DNA of 64,000 nucleotides, from NCBI GenBank assembly GCA_911728435.2, contig OU452198.1:4154001-4218000 (forward strand). The letters are read 5' to 3'. The number at the start of each line of letters is the position of its first letter. Position 1 is the stretch's first letter. Both the position numbers and the translations under genes were made by a program. Below the pieces are notes generated by a model, which worked only from the letters and a program-made list of their open reading frames with translations, did no database searches and was not told the DNA's origin. The stretch comes from Apoderus coryli (Eukaryota; Arthropoda; Insecta; Coleoptera; Attelabidae). Below, piece by piece: positions 62,177-64,000 of the stretch.

Positions 62177-62553
62177 TATGTTTTTATAAAAGTAAAATTT
62201 CAAGATCTTAGTCCACAAAACGTACAATACCTCTATAATCTAGGTTATTTTGTCTTTTGTTAAACAAAGAAACTATTGCCAGTAAATTTTTTTTAGTCCT
62301 ATAGAATCATTTGATAAAGTGTTCTTTATATGCTGATAAAGAATTTCTCACAACGATTAAAAGCTTGATTAGCCATCTCCTATACCTTTACATTTGGGGA
62401 CTCAAACAGCCCTAATTCGTGTTGTACTCTACCTACATAATAATAATTATCTCGGTGCAATTTTATATCAATTAATGAAAATATAACATTACCTTTACGC
62501 TATATACAAAATTATTAATAAAGTTTAAAATGAGGTAGATTTTTTCTAAATAA

Positions 62554-62742
62554 TCAACATCGTGACATAATCGTAAATTTAGAAAAATCGAGTGATTTCG
62601 TTTCGTGTACTCGTGTTTCTTTTGTGAGGAAGCTGTCTTGTAGTTTGTACTTTCTCTCCAAAGCTGTTTTGTTTTTCTGTAGTTTCGATAACGTAAGCTT
62701 TTTCTTTTCGTTGGCAGACTCATCTGTATTTGTCGTTGTATT
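62554..62742 (-). CDS. Possible terminal exon of an unidentified gene
   Basis: On the minus strand a TTTTTCCAG acceptor precedes an open 63-codon frame that starts NTTTNTDESANEKKKLTLSK and ends DFSKFTIMSRC and TGA (62554-62556). It is Lys-rich, with a likely helical middle (LQKNKTALERKYKLQDSFLT). The splice-like border and coding-like composition suggest a real last exon whose upstream exons would lie to the right. I do not recognise the protein, and it could be chance. Confidence 0.3.
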   Translation of the reverse strand, partial: NTTTNTDESANEKKKLTLSKLQKNKTALERKYKLQDSFLTKETRVHETKSLDFSKFTIMSRC

Positions 62743-62959
62743 CTGGAAAAATATATCGATTAGTTTAAGTTATTAAACGCGTTTCGTTAGAAACGCGAAC
62801 GCAGAAAATAAGTTGAAGGCAACAAAGATTAGCATTTGACGCGCTGGACTTTTAGTGATTGATTCCTGGATAATTAACAAAGGAACAGTGATTTTGGATA
62901 TAAAAAGACACATTGAACAAAAAAATTGCGTGATTCCGAGCTTATAAACTTCCAAGGCA

Positions 62960-64000
62960 ATTTAGCACCACAAGACTGTTCTCAACTATTGACTGATTCC
63001 TCGTCGACTGTTGTAGATTGTTTTATCGGAGTTGTTTAGGCGGTTTGGCCTCCCCTCACTTCGACCTGCAGAAGATCTTTTGTGAGATGACTCTAATCTA
63101 TGAATTGCCCAGCTGTCCCACACTTTTCATGAAGTTGATGATTTCTCTGGGGGCTAAATTCCTTGCCTCGTCGGGTGTTAGGGTCACCCTTCCAAGGTGT
63201 TTTAGCCTTTTGCAGAAAAGTGCCATGCATTCACAGAGCACGTGTTCTGTTGCCTCTGTTGCGGCTTCGCAAAACCGACAAGTGTCGTTCTCGGTTAGGC
63301 CCATCTTTTTGAGATGGTACTGCACTGGCTGGTGTCCCGTAAAAAGGCCTGTAATTCGCCTTAGGTCGCTTCTCTCCAGTTGGATAAGCTTCCTCTGAAG
63401 GTTTGATAAACCTTTTTGATTGTCTTAGGCCTGGAGTGTTTCTCCAGTGGGACTTAAGTTGTTCCTTTTCCCATCTCCGAAGTTCTTCCATCACATGGCT
63501 TTTTGGAAGGCCAAAGATGGGTTCTGGGCCGCAGAACGCAGCGTTTGCGCCCTCTTTTGTAAGTTGGTCCGCCGCTTCGTTCCCCTCTATTCCTTTCATG
63601 TCCTGGCACCCATGTCAGAGTAATCTTTTTCCCCTGAGCTGCCAGTTGCTTTAGGGCCTGTTGGCATTCGTGCATTCCCATGCTAGCTTTGACGCGAAGG
63701 TGTAAGACCTCAGTGCTTTTAACGCAGCTTGACTGTCTGACATAATATTGATCTGCCGTTCCGGGATGCCTCTCTGCAGGCATTCTTGAGCACAATGATT
63801 AATAGCGTTGATCTCTGCTTGGAATATGGTGGGACTTTTCCCGAGAGATTCAGAGAGCCTGCAATTAGGCCCGTATACGCCCATGCCTGTGTTCCCTTAT
63901 ATTCCTTTTGAACCGTCCGTATACCAGACGGATGTGTTTTCTGGGAATCGTGGTTCCCCATTTAGCCATTTCTGACGGTCTCCAATGACCACTTCAAATG
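62960..64000 (-). mobile_element. LINE pol C terminus with RNase H domain, cut by window edge
   Basis: Minus strand. The RNase H catalytic residues are all visible although the frame is broken: YTDGSK (first Asp, followed by an in-frame stop), FQAEINAI (Glu), IMSDSQAAL (Asp), LTWVPGHE and GNEAADQLTKEG (last Asp). A terminal Cys/His segment follows (DTCRFCEAATEATEHVLCEC), ending KSVGQLGNS at about 63098. RNase H after RT is typical of the I/LOA/R1-type clades, unlike the other LINEs here. Several frameshifts (near 63660, 63590, 63320) indicate a dead copy. RT and endonuclease, if present, lie beyond the window. Confidence 0.8.

Overview
The window is a TE-rich, AT-rich stretch of an animal nuclear genome. 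It is very probably an insect: introns are short GT-AG, there are many Jockey/CR1-type LINEs and mariner copies, and four or five single-copy eukaryotic genes can be rebuilt exon by exon. I cannot name the species. There are no prokaryotic features, no tRNA or rRNA that I can support, and no CRISPR.

Left part (1-24.6 kb). Remnants of a mariner-like transposase and a CR1/L2-like LINE come first. Next are the last three exons of a KDM4-type histone H3K9/K36 demethylase on the + strand (hybrid Tudor domain plus a 34-aa tail), with a decayed mariner in the last intron. The terminal KDM4 exon sits near the start of a tandem triplication of about 5.95 kb (6376-24104). Identical terminal-exon copies, each with its splice acceptor, lie at 6614, 12542 and 18497. 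Each unit also carries a near-palindromic foldback element with a perfect-core type I hammerhead ribozyme, a Tigger-like MITE, a further TIR element with nested hairpins, a broken ORF with a J-domain-like HPD motif, and a 142-bp minisatellite. The units are joined by the same 120-bp filler, which looks like a LINE 3' tail.

Middle part (24.7-42.1 kb). On the minus strand I reconstruct a complete 19-exon SETDB1/eggless H3K9 methyltransferase of 1206 aa (41319 down to 26778), whose phases all agree. Its introns hold a dense nest of LINE and mariner fragments. KDM4 (eraser) and SETDB1 (writer) of the same H3K9 mark are therefore convergent neighbours, with the triplication between them.

Right part (42.5-64 kb). 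TMEM134 (+) is divergent from eggless. Then come a 952-bp foldback element, a P-superfamily-like MITE that keeps a THAP-like first exon, the zinc transporter ZIP9/SLC39A9 (-, 292 aa, with another 8-bp-TSD element in an intron) and TMEM185 (+, 338 aa), which is divergent from ZIP9 and has LINE remnants in its introns. The end of the window holds more LINE fragments (one lacking its catalytic box, one with RNase H), two TIR elements and one possible orphan terminal exon.

Functional view. KDM4 removes and SETDB1 adds H3K9 methylation, and SETDB1 normally silences transposons. ZIP9 (zinc transport), TMEM134 and TMEM185 are membrane-protein genes with no obvious link to them. Exon boundaries come from splice motifs and reading frame only; there is no transcript support.
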